DNA from: Paraburkholderia mimosarum LMG 23256 = NBRC 106338
Lineage (GTDB): Bacteria; Pseudomonadota; Gammaproteobacteria; Burkholderiales; Burkholderiaceae
Length of the DNA: 49,685 bases
Direction: 5' to 3'
Assembly (NCBI RefSeq): GCF_000739815.1
Contig: NZ_BBJJ01000053.1
Coordinates: forward strand, 1 to 49,685
Below the pieces are notes generated by a model. That model was not told the DNA's origin, did no database searches, and saw nothing but the letters and a program-made list of their open reading frames with translations. Every line of letters begins with the position of its first letter. Positions within the stretch are counted from its first letter, which is position 1. The position numbers and the translations under genes are program-made. Positions 9,137 to 17,979 of this stretch are shown here, piece by piece.

Positions 9137-9174
9137 ACCGCAACGCGACGCAAAGAAAAAGGAAACACGTACGT

Positions 9175-10269
9175 ATGCAAAACGATTTGCCGCAGGACGT
9201 TCAGGACGCCATTCAGTTTTCCGTCGATCACGAATCGGCATGGGACCGCAATGCCGATGGCAAATTCGGCGTGCACGTGAACGACCCGCCGCCCTGGAAC
9301 CGCCTGCTCGGCCCCATTCACGACCGCGGCCCGGTGTCGGGCGCGGTAGCCGTGGAGGGCCGCCTGCTCGCGCAGTGGGGCGAGCCCGATCGGCCCGACC
9401 TGACGTTCAGCATTGCGAAGACGTACCTCGCGCTGCTCGCCGGTGTCGCGCACGACCGCGGCCTCCTGCCCGATCCCGATGAGCCGGTACGCTCGCGCGT
9501 GCCGGGCATCGGCTTCGACGACGATCACAATGCGCCAGTCACGTGGACGCACCTGCTGCAGCAGACGAGCGAATGGCAGGGCACGTGCTTCGGCCTTTCC
9601 GACCAGGCCGATCATTATCGGGCCGTGACGTTCGGCGAGCCGCCGAACGGAAAGAAAGGCGATTTGCGCCCCTTGCAGCAGCCCGGCACGTACTGGGAAT
9701 ACAACGACGTGCGCATCAATCAGCTTTCGCTCGCGCTCCTGCATCTGTTCGGCCGCTCGCTGCCCGAGGTGTTTCGCGAAGCGATCATGCGGCCCGTCGG
9801 TGCGAGCGAGAACTGGCAATGGGTCGGTTACGACGACGCGTGGATCGATATGGGCGGCAGGCGCGTGCAGTCGGTACCCGGCGGCTCGCATTGGGGCGGC
9901 GGCATGTCGGTGAGCGCGAACGATCAGCTCAAAGTTGCGCAGATGCTGCTCGACGACGGCGTGGCCCGGGGCCGCCGCGTGCTGTCGAGCGAATGGATCG
10001 CGCGCATGAGAACGCCATGCGCGCTGGCGCCGTTCTATGGCTCGCTGGTCTGGCTCAACACCGGGCAGCGCGTGTTCCCGAGCGTGCCGGAGTCGAGCTA
10101 TTTCGGCGTGGGCGCGGGCAGCTCGTTCATGTGGATCGAGCCCGAACGCAGGATCGCGCTGATCGTGCGCTGGCTCGACTCGGCGTTCGCGGATGCGTTC
10201 TTCGGCAAGATGCTGCGCGCCATCGACGCCGTGCGCTCGCGCCAGAGCGCCGGCACACTCGCGCACTAG
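9175..10269 (+). CDS. Serine hydrolase of the beta-lactamase/transpeptidase-like superfamily
   Basis: A 364-residue protein of the class C beta-lactamase/esterase fold. The nucleophile motif SIAK gives Ser79 and Lys82. The second motif reads Y176-N-D where the family usually has Y-x-N. The third-motif region is HWGGGMS. There is no signal peptide, so the enzyme is probably cytoplasmic and more likely an esterase or amidase than a secreted beta-lactamase. AAGGA (9159-9163) precedes the ATG by 11 nt. It is the last gene of the M20-MHS operon and ends 4 bp before the convergent Fe-S oxidase gene. The substrate is unknown. Confidence 0.85.
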   Translation: MQNDLPQDVQDAIQFSVDHESAWDRNADGKFGVHVNDPPPWNRLLGPIHDRGPVSGAVAVEGRLLAQWGEPDRPDLTFSIAKTYLALLAGVAHDRGLLPDPDEPVRSRVPGIGFDDDHNAPVTWTHLLQQTSEWQGTCFGLSDQADHYRAVTFGEPPNGKKGDLRPLQQPGTYWEYNDVRINQLSLALLHLFGRSLPEVFREAIMRPVGASENWQWVGYDDAWIDMGGRRVQSVPGGSHWGGGMSVSANDQLKVAQMLLDDGVARGRRVLSSEWIARMRTPCALAPFYGSLVWLNTGQRVFPSVPESSYFGVGAGSSFMWIEPERRIALIVRWLDSAFADAFFGKMLRAIDAVRSRQSAGTLAH

Positions 10270-10273
10270 CGCG

Positions 10274-13200
10274 TTATCGCAGCGCCATTTCCAGCACGCG
10301 CGCCACATGCAGGGCCGACGTGTTCGCCCCGTCGTGGATCTGGTGGCGGCAACTCGTGCCGTCCGCCACCACGAGATCGGCGCGACCGGCTTTGCGCACG
10401 GCAGGCAAGAGCGACAGTTCGGCCATCGCCCGAGAGGCCTCGTAGTGCTCCGCTTCGTAGCCGAAGCTCCCCGCCATGCCACAGCACGACGATTCGATCG
10501 GCTTGACTTCGAGGCCCGGAATCCAGCCCAGCACCGTGAGCACCGGAAGGAAGGCGTCGAAGGCCTTCTGGTGGCAGTGGCCGTGCACCCAGGCGCGCGG
10601 CGCATCGAGTGGGTGCAACGGCAGGTCGAGACGGCCCGCGCTTTTCTCGCGCACGAGGAACTCTTCGAATAGCAACGCAGCGGCCGAGAGCTTGCGCGCC
10701 TCGTCGCCGTAACCGTATTGCAGGAACTCGTCGCGCATCGAGAGCAGGCACGACGGTTCGAGGCCGACGATCGACACGCCGCGCTCAACGAACGGCATCA
10801 GCGTATCGAGCAGCCGCCTCGCCTCGCGCTTCGCTTCGGCTACCCGCCCCGCCGCGAGGAACGTCCGGCCGCAGCATAGCGGGCGTTCGTCGCCGCGCAC
10901 GTTGAAATGCACGAAATAGCCGGCCGCTTCGAGCACGCGGCGCGCGGCGCGTGCATTTTCAGGCTCGAAGTTGTCGTTGAACGTGTCGACGAACAGCACC
11001 ACTTCTTTGCTTGCCGCCGCCGAGTCACGTTTCGCCCCCGCAACGCCCGAGACTTCGGAAAGAAACGAACGCTGGAACTGCGGCAGCGAGCGTTGCGGCG
11101 CGAAGCCGACAACTCGCCTCGCCCATGCCGTGACGAGCGGAATACGCGCAACCACCTCCGCGAGCGAGCCTGCCTTCGCGGCGGTCCGCGCATAGCGCGG
11201 CAAATACGCAATCAGCTTCTCGCGCAGCGTCATGCCGTATTTCGCGCTCCACGCGGCGCGCGCCTCGATCTTGAGCTTGGCCATATCCACGCCGGTCGGG
11301 CAGTCGCGCTTGCAGCCCTTGCACGAGACGCACAGATCGAGCGCGTCTTTCACGTCGGCGCTCGCGAGACCGTCTTCGCCCAGCTGCCCCGAAATCGCGA
11401 GCCGCAGCGTGTTCGCGCGGCCGCGCGTCACGTGCTGCTCGTCCTTCGTCACGCGGTAGCTCGGGCACATCGTGCCTGCGTCGAACTTGCGGCAGTGTCC
11501 GTTGTTATTGCACATCTCCACCGCTTTCGCGAGGCCGCCGGTCACATCGTCGCCGCTGCCCGGCGGCGTTTGCACGCCGGACAACGGATCGCGCCGCACG
11601 TCCCACGCCGACCAGTCGAGTTCCGGGCGCATCTGTCGTTCGCGATAGCCGGGCGGGAAACGAAACAGCTTCGTGTCGTCCATCTTCGGCGGCCGCACGA
11701 TCTTGTCGGGATTGAAACGGTTCTCGGGGTCGAATAGCTGCTTGATCTCGGAAAATGCCGCGTTGAGCTTCGGTCCGTACTGCCAGGCAATCCATTCGCC
11801 GCGGCACAGGCCATCGCCGTGCTCGCCCGAAAACGCACCCTTGTACTCGCGAACGAGTTCCGCGGCCTCTTCCGCTATCGCGCGCATTTTCGCGGCGCCG
11901 TCGCGGCGCATGTCGAGTATCGGGCGCACGTGCAGCGTGCCGACGCTCGCGTGCGCGTACCAGGTGCCCTCGGTGCCGTGCTTGTGAAAGATGTCGGTCA
12001 GGCGGCTCGTGTACCCGGCGAGATGCTCGAGCGGCACCGCGCAGTCCTCGATGAACGAAACCGGCTTGCCGTCGCCCTTCATGCTCATCATGATGTTCAG
12101 GCCCGCCTTGCGCACCTCCCACAGCGCCTTCTGCTCGTTCGCATCGGTCATCTTCACGACCGAATCGGGCAGGCCCAGGTCGCCCATCAGCGCGGTCAGT
12201 TCGCCCAACCGGCGAACCTGCGCATCGTGCTCATCACCGGCGAATTCGACCAGCAGAATCGCATCGGGCCTGCCCGCCAGTGCTTTTTCGATGACCGGCC
12301 TGAAACCGGGATTGCCCCGCGCGAGTTCGATCATCGTGCGGTCGACCAGCTCGACCGCCGTCGGCTCGAGCCTGACGATATGCTGCGCCGCGTCCATCGC
12401 CTGCCGGAAGGTCGGAAAGCTCACCACGCCCAGCGTCTTATGCGCCGGCAGCGGCGCCAGCTTCAGCGTGATCTGGCGGCTGAATGCGAGCGTGCCTTCC
12501 GATCCCACGAGCAGATGCGCGAGATTCGCCACGCCGTCGTCGGTATAGGCGAGCGGGTTCTGGCAGTCGAACAGGTCGATGTTGTAGCCGGCCACGCGGC
12601 GCAGCACCTTCGGCATGCGCTCGGCAATTTCGCCGCGCTCGCGCGTGGCGATGCGCTGCAGGCCTTCGAGCAGCGCCGCCAGGCGCGCGCCTTCGTGCGG
12701 GCTTTTGAGGGATTGGAAGCGCGCTTCGGTGCCATCCGCGAGAATCGCGTCGATGCCGAGCACGTTGTGCACCATGTTGCCGTATTCGATCGAGCGCGAG
12801 CCGCACGAGTTGTTGCCCGCCATGCCGCCGATCGTGCACTGCGCCGCCGTCGATACGTCCACCGGGAACCACAGCCCGTGCGGCTTGAGCCACGCATTCA
12901 GATGATCGAGCACGACGCCCGGCTCGACGGTCACGGTGCGCGCATCGGCGTCGAAATCGACGATGTTGTTGAGCCACTTCGACGTGTCGATCACGAGCGC
13001 TTCACCCACCGTCTGCCCGCACTGGCTCGTGCCCGCCCCGCGCGCCAGCACGGGCGCGTGCTCGACGCGCGCGACGTCCAGCGCCGCGCGCAGGTCGTCC
13101 TGATCGCGCGGCACCACCACGCCGATGGGCAGGATCTGGTAGATCGAAGCATCCGTTGCGTAGCGTCCGCGGCTCGCGGCGTCGAAGAGCACGTCGCCGC

Positions 13201-13315
13201 GCAGCGCGTCACGCAGGCGCCGCGCGAGGGGCGAGCCACGGCCCGCGCTCGATGGAACGAGATGAATGGGCTTGACGAGCATGCCTGGCGCGCGGGTGGA
13301 ACGTGTGTCTTCCAT
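10274..13315 (-). CDS. ydiJ: FAD-binding and Fe-S oxidoreductase, YdiJ-like D-2-hydroxyacid dehydrogenase
   Basis: A 1013-residue multidomain oxidase. Residues 55-290 are a PCMH-type FAD domain (RGAGTSQCGQ, GGMAGNNSCGSRSIEYGN), followed by an FAD-oxidase C-terminal domain to about 545. Iron-sulfur cysteines occur as CNNNGHCRK with C617, and as CVSCKGCKRDCP (662-672). Two CCG domains follow, with CCGRTF and SSCCGMAGSFGYE. Size and order match E. coli YdiJ, reported as a D-2-hydroxyglutarate dehydrogenase; related enzymes oxidise D-lactate or glycolate. It starts 6 bp after the MFS stop, hence the same operon as the aminotransferase. The exact substrate is not determined. Confidence 0.85.
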   Translation of the reverse strand: MEDTRSTRAPGMLVKPIHLVPSSAGRGSPLARRLRDALRGDVLFDAASRGRYATDASIYQILPIGVVVPRDQDDLRAALDVARVEHAPVLARGAGTSQCGQTVGEALVIDTSKWLNNIVDFDADARTVTVEPGVVLDHLNAWLKPHGLWFPVDVSTAAQCTIGGMAGNNSCGSRSIEYGNMVHNVLGIDAILADGTEARFQSLKSPHEGARLAALLEGLQRIATRERGEIAERMPKVLRRVAGYNIDLFDCQNPLAYTDDGVANLAHLLVGSEGTLAFSRQITLKLAPLPAHKTLGVVSFPTFRQAMDAAQHIVRLEPTAVELVDRTMIELARGNPGFRPVIEKALAGRPDAILLVEFAGDEHDAQVRRLGELTALMGDLGLPDSVVKMTDANEQKALWEVRKAGLNIMMSMKGDGKPVSFIEDCAVPLEHLAGYTSRLTDIFHKHGTEGTWYAHASVGTLHVRPILDMRRDGAAKMRAIAEEAAELVREYKGAFSGEHGDGLCRGEWIAWQYGPKLNAAFSEIKQLFDPENRFNPDKIVRPPKMDDTKLFRFPPGYRERQMRPELDWSAWDVRRDPLSGVQTPPGSGDDVTGGLAKAVEMCNNNGHCRKFDAGTMCPSYRVTKDEQHVTRGRANTLRLAISGQLGEDGLASADVKDALDLCVSCKGCKRDCPTGVDMAKLKIEARAAWSAKYGMTLREKLIAYLPRYARTAAKAGSLAEVVARIPLVTAWARRVVGFAPQRSLPQFQRSFLSEVSGVAGAKRDSAAASKEVVLFVDTFNDNFEPENARAARRVLEAAGYFVHFNVRGDERPLCCGRTFLAAGRVAEAKREARRLLDTLMPFVERGVSIVGLEPSCLLSMRDEFLQYGYGDEARKLSAAALLFEEFLVREKSAGRLDLPLHPLDAPRAWVHGHCHQKAFDAFLPVLTVLGWIPGLEVKPIESSCCGMAGSFGYEAEHYEASRAMAELSLLPAVRKAGRADLVVADGTSCRHQIHDGANTSALHVARVLEMALR

Positions 13316-13321
13316 CGGGAT

Positions 13322-14607
13322 TCACACTCGCTGATGCGAAACCGCGGCGTCTCCAGGCTTGCCGCCCAGCTCGAAGCGGCTCTCGGGCTGCATGCGCAAC
13401 GCAAGGACCACACCGCACCCCATCAGCACCATGCTGCCCACGAACGGCAGATCCCAGTTGCCGAAGCGGTCGATCAGAAAGCCGCCGACCACCGGCGAGA
13501 TGATCGCCGCGAGCGCCGAGCCCGTGTTCATCATGCCGCTCGCCGTGCCCGAGAATTGCGGTGCGATATCCATGGGAATCGCCCACATCGGCCCGATCGT
13601 CATTTCGGCGAAGAAGAAGCCCGCCGCGAGACACGCCATCGAAATGACGGGATCGTGCACGAACATCAGCGGCACCAGCACGATGAGCGTAATGAGCATG
13701 CACACCGACACCATCCAGCTGCGCGCGCGCTTGAGGTTGCCCGTGCGCTTGAAGAGCCAGTCGGTCACGAGACCGCCCAGCGTGTCGCCCACCACGCCCG
13801 CGAAGAACACCACCGAGGCAAAGATCGCCGACTTGCCCAGCTGCAGGTGGTAGTTGTGCAGGAAGTACTGCGGAATCCAGCTGAGGAAGAGCCACAGCGT
13901 CCAGCCGTAGCAGAAGTAGACGATCGTCACCGGAATCATGCGCCTGAAGAGCGCCATCCACGGCAGGCCCGTCGCGCGCGGCTTGGGCGGCGGCAGAACG
14001 GCAAGCTCGGCCTCGGTGATGCGCGGGTGATCCTTCGGATGCTCGGTGAACGTGAACGCCCACACCACCACCCACAGCAGGCTCAACGCCCCGCATACGA
14101 AGAACGATTCGCGCCAGCCGTAGCGCGCCATCACGAGCACGACCACCGCGGGTGCCACCGCATTGCCGATGCGCGACGCCGAATGCGTGACGCCCTGCGC
14201 GAACCCGCGCCGCTCCTTCGCGACCCAGCGCGACATCGCCGAGGTCGAGGCGGGAAACGTTGCGCCCTCGCCGAACCCGAGCAAGAGGCGCGCCGCGAGC
14301 AGCGTGGCGAGGCCGCCCGCCATGCCCGTGAGCACCGTCGCCACGCCCCACACCGCGCCGCAAAAGAGCAGCGTGCGGCGCGCGCCGAAGCGGTCGCTCA
14401 CCCAGCCGCCAATGATCTGAAACAGCAGATACGGATACGCAAACGCCGAAAAGACCAGCCCCACCTGCGTATGCGAGAGCTGAAACTCCTTGGGAAGCCC
14501 GCCGCCGCCGTGCTCACGTTCACCCGGTCGAGGTAGGTGATGAAGTACATGATGCAGAGCATGATCAGCACGATGCTGCTCGCGCTCGTCAATCGATACC
14601 GTTTCAT
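13322..14607 (-). pseudogene. MFS transporter (ACS/GudP-like) with a frameshift near its N-terminus
   Basis: The start MKRYRLTSASSIVLIMLCIM and the hallmark TYLDRVNVSTAAAGFP are read in one frame from ATG 14607. From about 14494 downward the sequence continues as KEFQLSHTQVGLVFSAFAYPYLL in another frame, and is then intact to the stop at 13322. One missing C in the CCC run (complement of 14492-14494) would restore a normal protein of about 428 residues. The family imports organic anions such as sugar acids. It lies between the aminotransferase and the Fe-S oxidase. Either a true inactivating mutation or a one-base sequence error is possible. An internal start could yield a 380-residue fragment lacking helix 1. 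Confidence 0.8.
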
Positions 14608-14767
14608 CGTCTGTCTCCGTTGTCTGGTTCTATCGGCCGCGTCGCTCTTCTTTGGGAGCCTCGGGCATGGGAGCTGCCTGTCGCCTGTCATTCGCTCGCG
14701 CTTCGTGCCGCGCCCCGGGCGCGGCGCGCAATCACGCACGGAAGCACGCCTGGAAGCACGCCTCGAT

Positions 14768-15985
14768 TCAGGCGGCTTTCAGCGACACCACGTTGGGCTG
14801 CGCCGCGAGATACGCCATGGCGGCAGGCAAGCCGCTGTCCTTCAGGGGCACGCCCGCGATGCGCAGCCCCATCTCGCAGCCGGCCAGCGCCGCGAGCAGC
14901 GTGAGGTCGTTGCAGTCGCCGAGATGCCCGATGCGGAACATGCGGCCCTTCACCTTGCCGAGGCCCGTGCCGAGCGAGAGATCGAAGCGCTCGTAGATGA
15001 TCTTGCGCACCGCATCCGCATCCACGCCCTCGGGCATCATCACGCCGGTGAGCACGGGGCTGTACACGGCGGGGTCGGCGCACTGGATCTCGAGGCCCCA
15101 CGCACGCACCGCGCGCCGGCACGCTTCGCCCAGCCGTCGATGCCGCGCGAACACATTGTCGAGGCCTTCTTCCTCGATCATGTCGAGCGCCTCGGCAAGG
15201 CCGTACAACAGGTTCGTGTTCGGCGTGTACGGCCAGTAGCCGCTCTTGTTCATCTCGATGATCTCGGCCCAGCCCCAGAAGCTGCGCGGCAGCCTCGCCT
15301 CCTCGCTCGCCGCGAGCGCCTTCTCCGACACCGCGTTGAAGCTGATGCCCGGCGGCAGCATGAGGCCCTTCTGCGAGCCGGAGATGGTCACGTCCACGCC
15401 CCACTCGTCGTGCCGGTAGTCCGCGCTCGCGAGACCCGAGATCGTATCCACGAGCAGCAGCGCCGGATGCCCCGCTGCGTCGATCGCGCGGCGCACCGCG
15501 GCGATGTCCGAGGTCACGCCCGTCGAGGTCTCGTTATGCACCACGCAGACGGCCTTGACGGCGTGCTGCGTGTCCTCGCGCAGGCGCGCTTCGATCATGT
15601 CGGCCTGCACGCCGCGCCGCCAGCCTTCGATACCGGGCAGACCGAGGAATTCCGGTTTCAGGCCAAGGCGTTCGGCCATCTGCTTCCACAGCGTCGCGAA
15701 ATGACCCGTTTCGTACATCAGCACCGTGTCGCCGGGACTCAGCGTGTTGGTGAGCGCCGCTTCCCACGCCCCCGTGCCCGAGGCCGGATAGATCACGACC
15801 GGCTGCTGGGTCTTGAAGATCTTCTTGATGCCTTCGAGCACCTTGAGCCCGAGCGCGCCGAACTCCGGGCCGCGATGGTCGATGGTCGGATAGCTCATCG
15901 CGCGCAGGATGCGATCGGGCACGGGGCTCGGCCCGGGGATCTGCAGGAAATGACGGCCGGCGGGGTGGAAATCGAGCTTCGGCAT
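14768..15985 (-). CDS. Serine-glyoxylate-type (alanine--glyoxylate family) aminotransferase
   Basis: A 405-residue class V aminotransferase. The PLP lysine is Lys206 in TISGSQKGLMLPPG, the cofactor-binding Asp180 is in LLLVDTISGL, and the N-terminal IPGPSPVPDRILRAM motif is typical of SGAT/AGAT enzymes. These move an amino group between serine or alanine and glyoxylate. AGGAG with a 7-nt spacer precedes the ATG. It is the first gene of a minus-strand operon with an MFS permease and a D-2-hydroxyacid oxidase. It is divergent from a GntR gene; the operator palindromes between them suggest substrate-induced expression. Confidence 0.88.
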   Translation of the reverse strand: MPKLDFHPAGRHFLQIPGPSPVPDRILRAMSYPTIDHRGPEFGALGLKVLEGIKKIFKTQQPVVIYPASGTGAWEAALTNTLSPGDTVLMYETGHFATLWKQMAERLGLKPEFLGLPGIEGWRRGVQADMIEARLREDTQHAVKAVCVVHNETSTGVTSDIAAVRRAIDAAGHPALLLVDTISGLASADYRHDEWGVDVTISGSQKGLMLPPGISFNAVSEKALAASEEARLPRSFWGWAEIIEMNKSGYWPYTPNTNLLYGLAEALDMIEEEGLDNVFARHRRLGEACRRAVRAWGLEIQCADPAVYSPVLTGVMMPEGVDADAVRKIIYERFDLSLGTGLGKVKGRMFRIGHLGDCNDLTLLAALAGCEMGLRIAGVPLKDSGLPAAMAYLAAQPNVVSLKAA

Positions 15986-16000
15986 GCAAGCGCTCCTGTT

Positions 16001-16028
16001 TTGAATTTTGCATGCAAAAAACTATAAT
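16001..16028 (+). promoter_or_regulatory. Predicted promoter toward the GntR gene, with operator in the spacer
   Basis: TTGAAT (16001-16006), a 16-nt spacer and a perfect TATAAT (16023-16028) form a good sigma-70 promoter on the plus strand. The palindrome at 16006-16019 fills the spacer, so a bound repressor would block polymerase. Transcription would enter the GntR gene with a leader of about 110 nt. Confidence 0.5.
16006..16019. promoter_or_regulatory. GntR operator copy 1 (perfect palindrome)
   Basis: TTTTGCATGCAAAA is a perfect 14-bp palindrome, 21 bp upstream of the aminotransferase start (15985). The same motif with one change occurs at 16142-16155. Two copies between divergent genes point to binding by the adjacent GntR protein. 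Confidence 0.7.
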
Positions 16029-16141
16029 CCGATCAGCCAACGCGTACACAGACAATTCCGATGTGGTTTACCCCAAGCGCTGTCGCCCTCGTTGAAGTTC
16101 TGTCCCTCAGCTAAAATTCGGTGAAAATCGATGGCATTGCC

Positions 16142-16155
16142 TTTTGTATGCAAAA
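16142..16155. promoter_or_regulatory. GntR operator copy 2, overlapping the GntR start codon
   Basis: TTTTGTATGCAAAA differs from copy 1 at one base. It contains the likely ATG start (16148-16150) of the GntR gene. Binding here would block elongation or a very short-leader transcript, which implies autorepression. Confidence 0.6.
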
Positions 16156-16879
16156 TCCGAACCTGAAACCCGCTGTCGCGAGCCCGGCAATCGCCCCGGA
16201 GCTACCGCCCATTGCGCGCCAGCAACTCCACGACACGGTCGTCGACCATCTGCGGCGGTTCATCGTGGAAGGCGTCCTGGAGCCCGGCCGCAAGCTCAAC
16301 GAACGCGAACTGTGCGAGACCTTGGGCATTTCGCGCACGCCGCTGCGCGAGGCGCTGAAAGTGCTCGCGTCCGAAGGGCTGATCGAGATTTCGCCCAACC
16401 GCGGCGCATCGGTCTCCAGGATGTCGGAGGCGGAACTGCGCGAGACGTTCGAACTCATGAGCGGGCTCGAAGCGTTTTCGGGGGAGCTTGCCTGCGAGCG
16501 GATCACCGAAGCCGAGATCGCCGAGATCAAGGCATTGCATTACGCCATGCTCGCCTGCCGCGCGCAGAACGACCTGGCCGGCTATTACAGCCGCAATCAG
16601 GCGATTCACGACAAGATCAACGAAGCGGCGCGCAACTCGGCGCTGCGGCAGACCTATATCGCGGTGAACCGCCGCCTGCAGGCGCTGCGGTTTCGCTCGA
16701 ACTTCGAGACGCCCAAGTGGGACCGCGCGATCCGCGAGCACACGCAGATGCTGGAGGCGCTCGACGCGCGCGACGGCAAGCGGCTCGCCGCAATTTTGCG
16801 CCAGCATCTGCTCGCCAAACGCGACGCAGTCCTGAGGATTGGAGAATCGCAGGCCGCGCACGATCAGCAGGACAATTGA
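16148..16879 (+). CDS. GntR-family (FCD subfamily) transcriptional regulator
   Basis: A 243-residue regulator. The winged HTH (residues 25-90) contains GVLEPGRKLNERELCETLGISRTPLREALKVL, whose central PLREAL is the GntR signature. An all-helical FCD ligand domain (residues 100-225) follows. The start is uncertain: ATG 16148 lies inside the second operator copy and lacks a ribosome site, and GTG 16121 in the same frame also lacks one. FCD regulators typically sense carboxylic acids. This fits the divergent operon for an aminotransferase, an organic-anion permease and a hydroxyacid oxidase. Confidence 0.92.
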   Translation: MQNPNLKPAVASPAIAPELPPIARQQLHDTVVDHLRRFIVEGVLEPGRKLNERELCETLGISRTPLREALKVLASEGLIEISPNRGASVSRMSEAELRETFELMSGLEAFSGELACERITEAEIAEIKALHYAMLACRAQNDLAGYYSRNQAIHDKINEAARNSALRQTYIAVNRRLQALRFRSNFETPKWDRAIREHTQMLEALDARDGKRLAAILRQHLLAKRDAVLRIGESQAAHDQQDN

Positions 16880-16900
16880 TTCGCTGCGCGCGCAACGATC

Positions 16901-17815
16901 TTACTTCGTGGCCGTTTCCAGAAAGCTCTGCGCGAGCTGCTTTCTCAGGTGATCGGCGGCTGGGGAAAGCCTGCGGCCCACGCGCGTGACCATCTGGCTC
17001 GAAAAGCCCGCCGCGATCGGATGATCGATCGGCACGGCCACCAGTTCGCCCAGGTCGATGCCGCGGCGCGCCGTGATCGACGACATGAACGCCACGCCGA
17101 GCCCGGCGGCCGCGAGCGTCTGCGCGGTGTTGAAGAGATCGACGCGATAGGCGGGAATCACGTTCAGGCGCGCGTCGTCGAACAGCGACTGCACGAAGTG
17201 CTGCACGCCGAACGCTTCGGTCATGAAAATGAGGCGCTCACTGGCGAGTTCGGCGGGCGGCACCTTCTGCATCTTCGCAAAACGGTGCGACGGCGCCGTG
17301 AGCGCGCAAAGCGGGCGCGACGCGAACGGATGAATGCGCAAGGCGGGGTCGTCTGCGGTGCGCGTGCACAGGCCGATATCGACCATGTCGTCGCGCACGA
17401 GGGAAAGCACGACGGGCGTCGGCCCCGACCGGATCTCGACGAGAATGTCCGGATACGTCATCGAAAAACGCTGCAGGGCACGCGCGACCAGGTTGCCGAT
17501 GAAACCCTCGCCCACGCCGAGCGCCACGCGCCCGCGCTTCAGATGCCGGTACTCTTCCAGCCGCGCCGCCAGATCGCGCTGACGACGCTGGCCGTCGCGA
17601 TAGTGATCCACGAGCAGCTGGCCGATCTCGGTCACCACCACGTTGCGCCCACGACGTTCGATCAGCGAAAAGCGCAGCCGCCGCTCCAGCGCGGCCACCT
17701 GGCGGCTGATCACCGAGGCATTGATGCCCAGTGCCTCCGCGGCCATGCGCACGCCTCCGGCCGCGGCGATCTCGGCGAGATAGCGCAGCGGCCGCTCGCC
17801 GATGTCCTCGATCAC
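16901..17815 (-). CDS. LysR-family transcriptional regulator
   Basis: A LysR regulator of about 304 residues from the GTG at 17815. The open frame continues to 17947, but the usual family start lies just before LRYLAEIAAAGGVRMAAEAL. The HTH is followed by a co-inducer domain (RVALGVGEGFIGNLVARALQRF onward). It is convergent with the GntR gene (22-bp gap), and the TPR gene lies upstream on the same strand. No divergently transcribed target is adjacent, so its regulon is not evident. Confidence 0.85.
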   Translation of the reverse strand: MIEDIGERPLRYLAEIAAAGGVRMAAEALGINASVISRQVAALERRLRFSLIERRGRNVVVTEIGQLLVDHYRDGQRRQRDLAARLEEYRHLKRGRVALGVGEGFIGNLVARALQRFSMTYPDILVEIRSGPTPVVLSLVRDDMVDIGLCTRTADDPALRIHPFASRPLCALTAPSHRFAKMQKVPPAELASERLIFMTEAFGVQHFVQSLFDDARLNVIPAYRVDLFNTAQTLAAAGLGVAFMSSITARRGIDLGELVAVPIDHPIAAGFSSQMVTRVGRRLSPAADHLRKQLAQSFLETATK

Positions 17816-17925
17816 GCCTTGCGGCGCGCCCTCATGCTCTCCCTTTCCCCGCACTGCACCGCTCCCTTTTGTTGGCTCGCCGTTGATCCTGTCAGTCAAG
17901 GCCGCCGGCGAAAAGACCGATTGTG

Positions 17926-17955
17926 GGCTTACCGCGTGCCGGTACACGGTAAGCC
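17926..17955. terminator. Near-perfect 30-bp palindrome downstream of the TPR gene
   Basis: Outer arms GGCTTACCG (17926-17934) and CGGTAAGCC (17947-17955) pair perfectly. The inner part pairs at 13 of 15 positions overall. It lies just after the TPR gene stop on the minus strand and upstream of the LysR gene. There is no T-tract. Its core resembles the hairpin at 2137-2160. Confidence 0.5.
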
Positions 17956-17979
17956 GGTTCGTTGGAATCTCCCGCGATC

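Noticed and set aside
8896..10788. A 630-codon minus-strand frame opposite the MHS and serine hydrolase genes
   Set aside because: Low-complexity Arg/Ser-rich translation with no ribosome site. The plus-strand proteins have clear families.
14492..14510. Programmed ribosomal frameshift in the MFS gene
   Set aside because: No slippery heptamer, stimulatory structure or family precedent. A one-base deletion or sequencing error is simpler.
11819..14536. A 905-codon open frame antisense to the Fe-S oxidase and MFS genes
   Set aside because: Its translation is Arg/His/Ala-rich without domains. It is the mirror of GC-rich codon usage in the real minus-strand genes.
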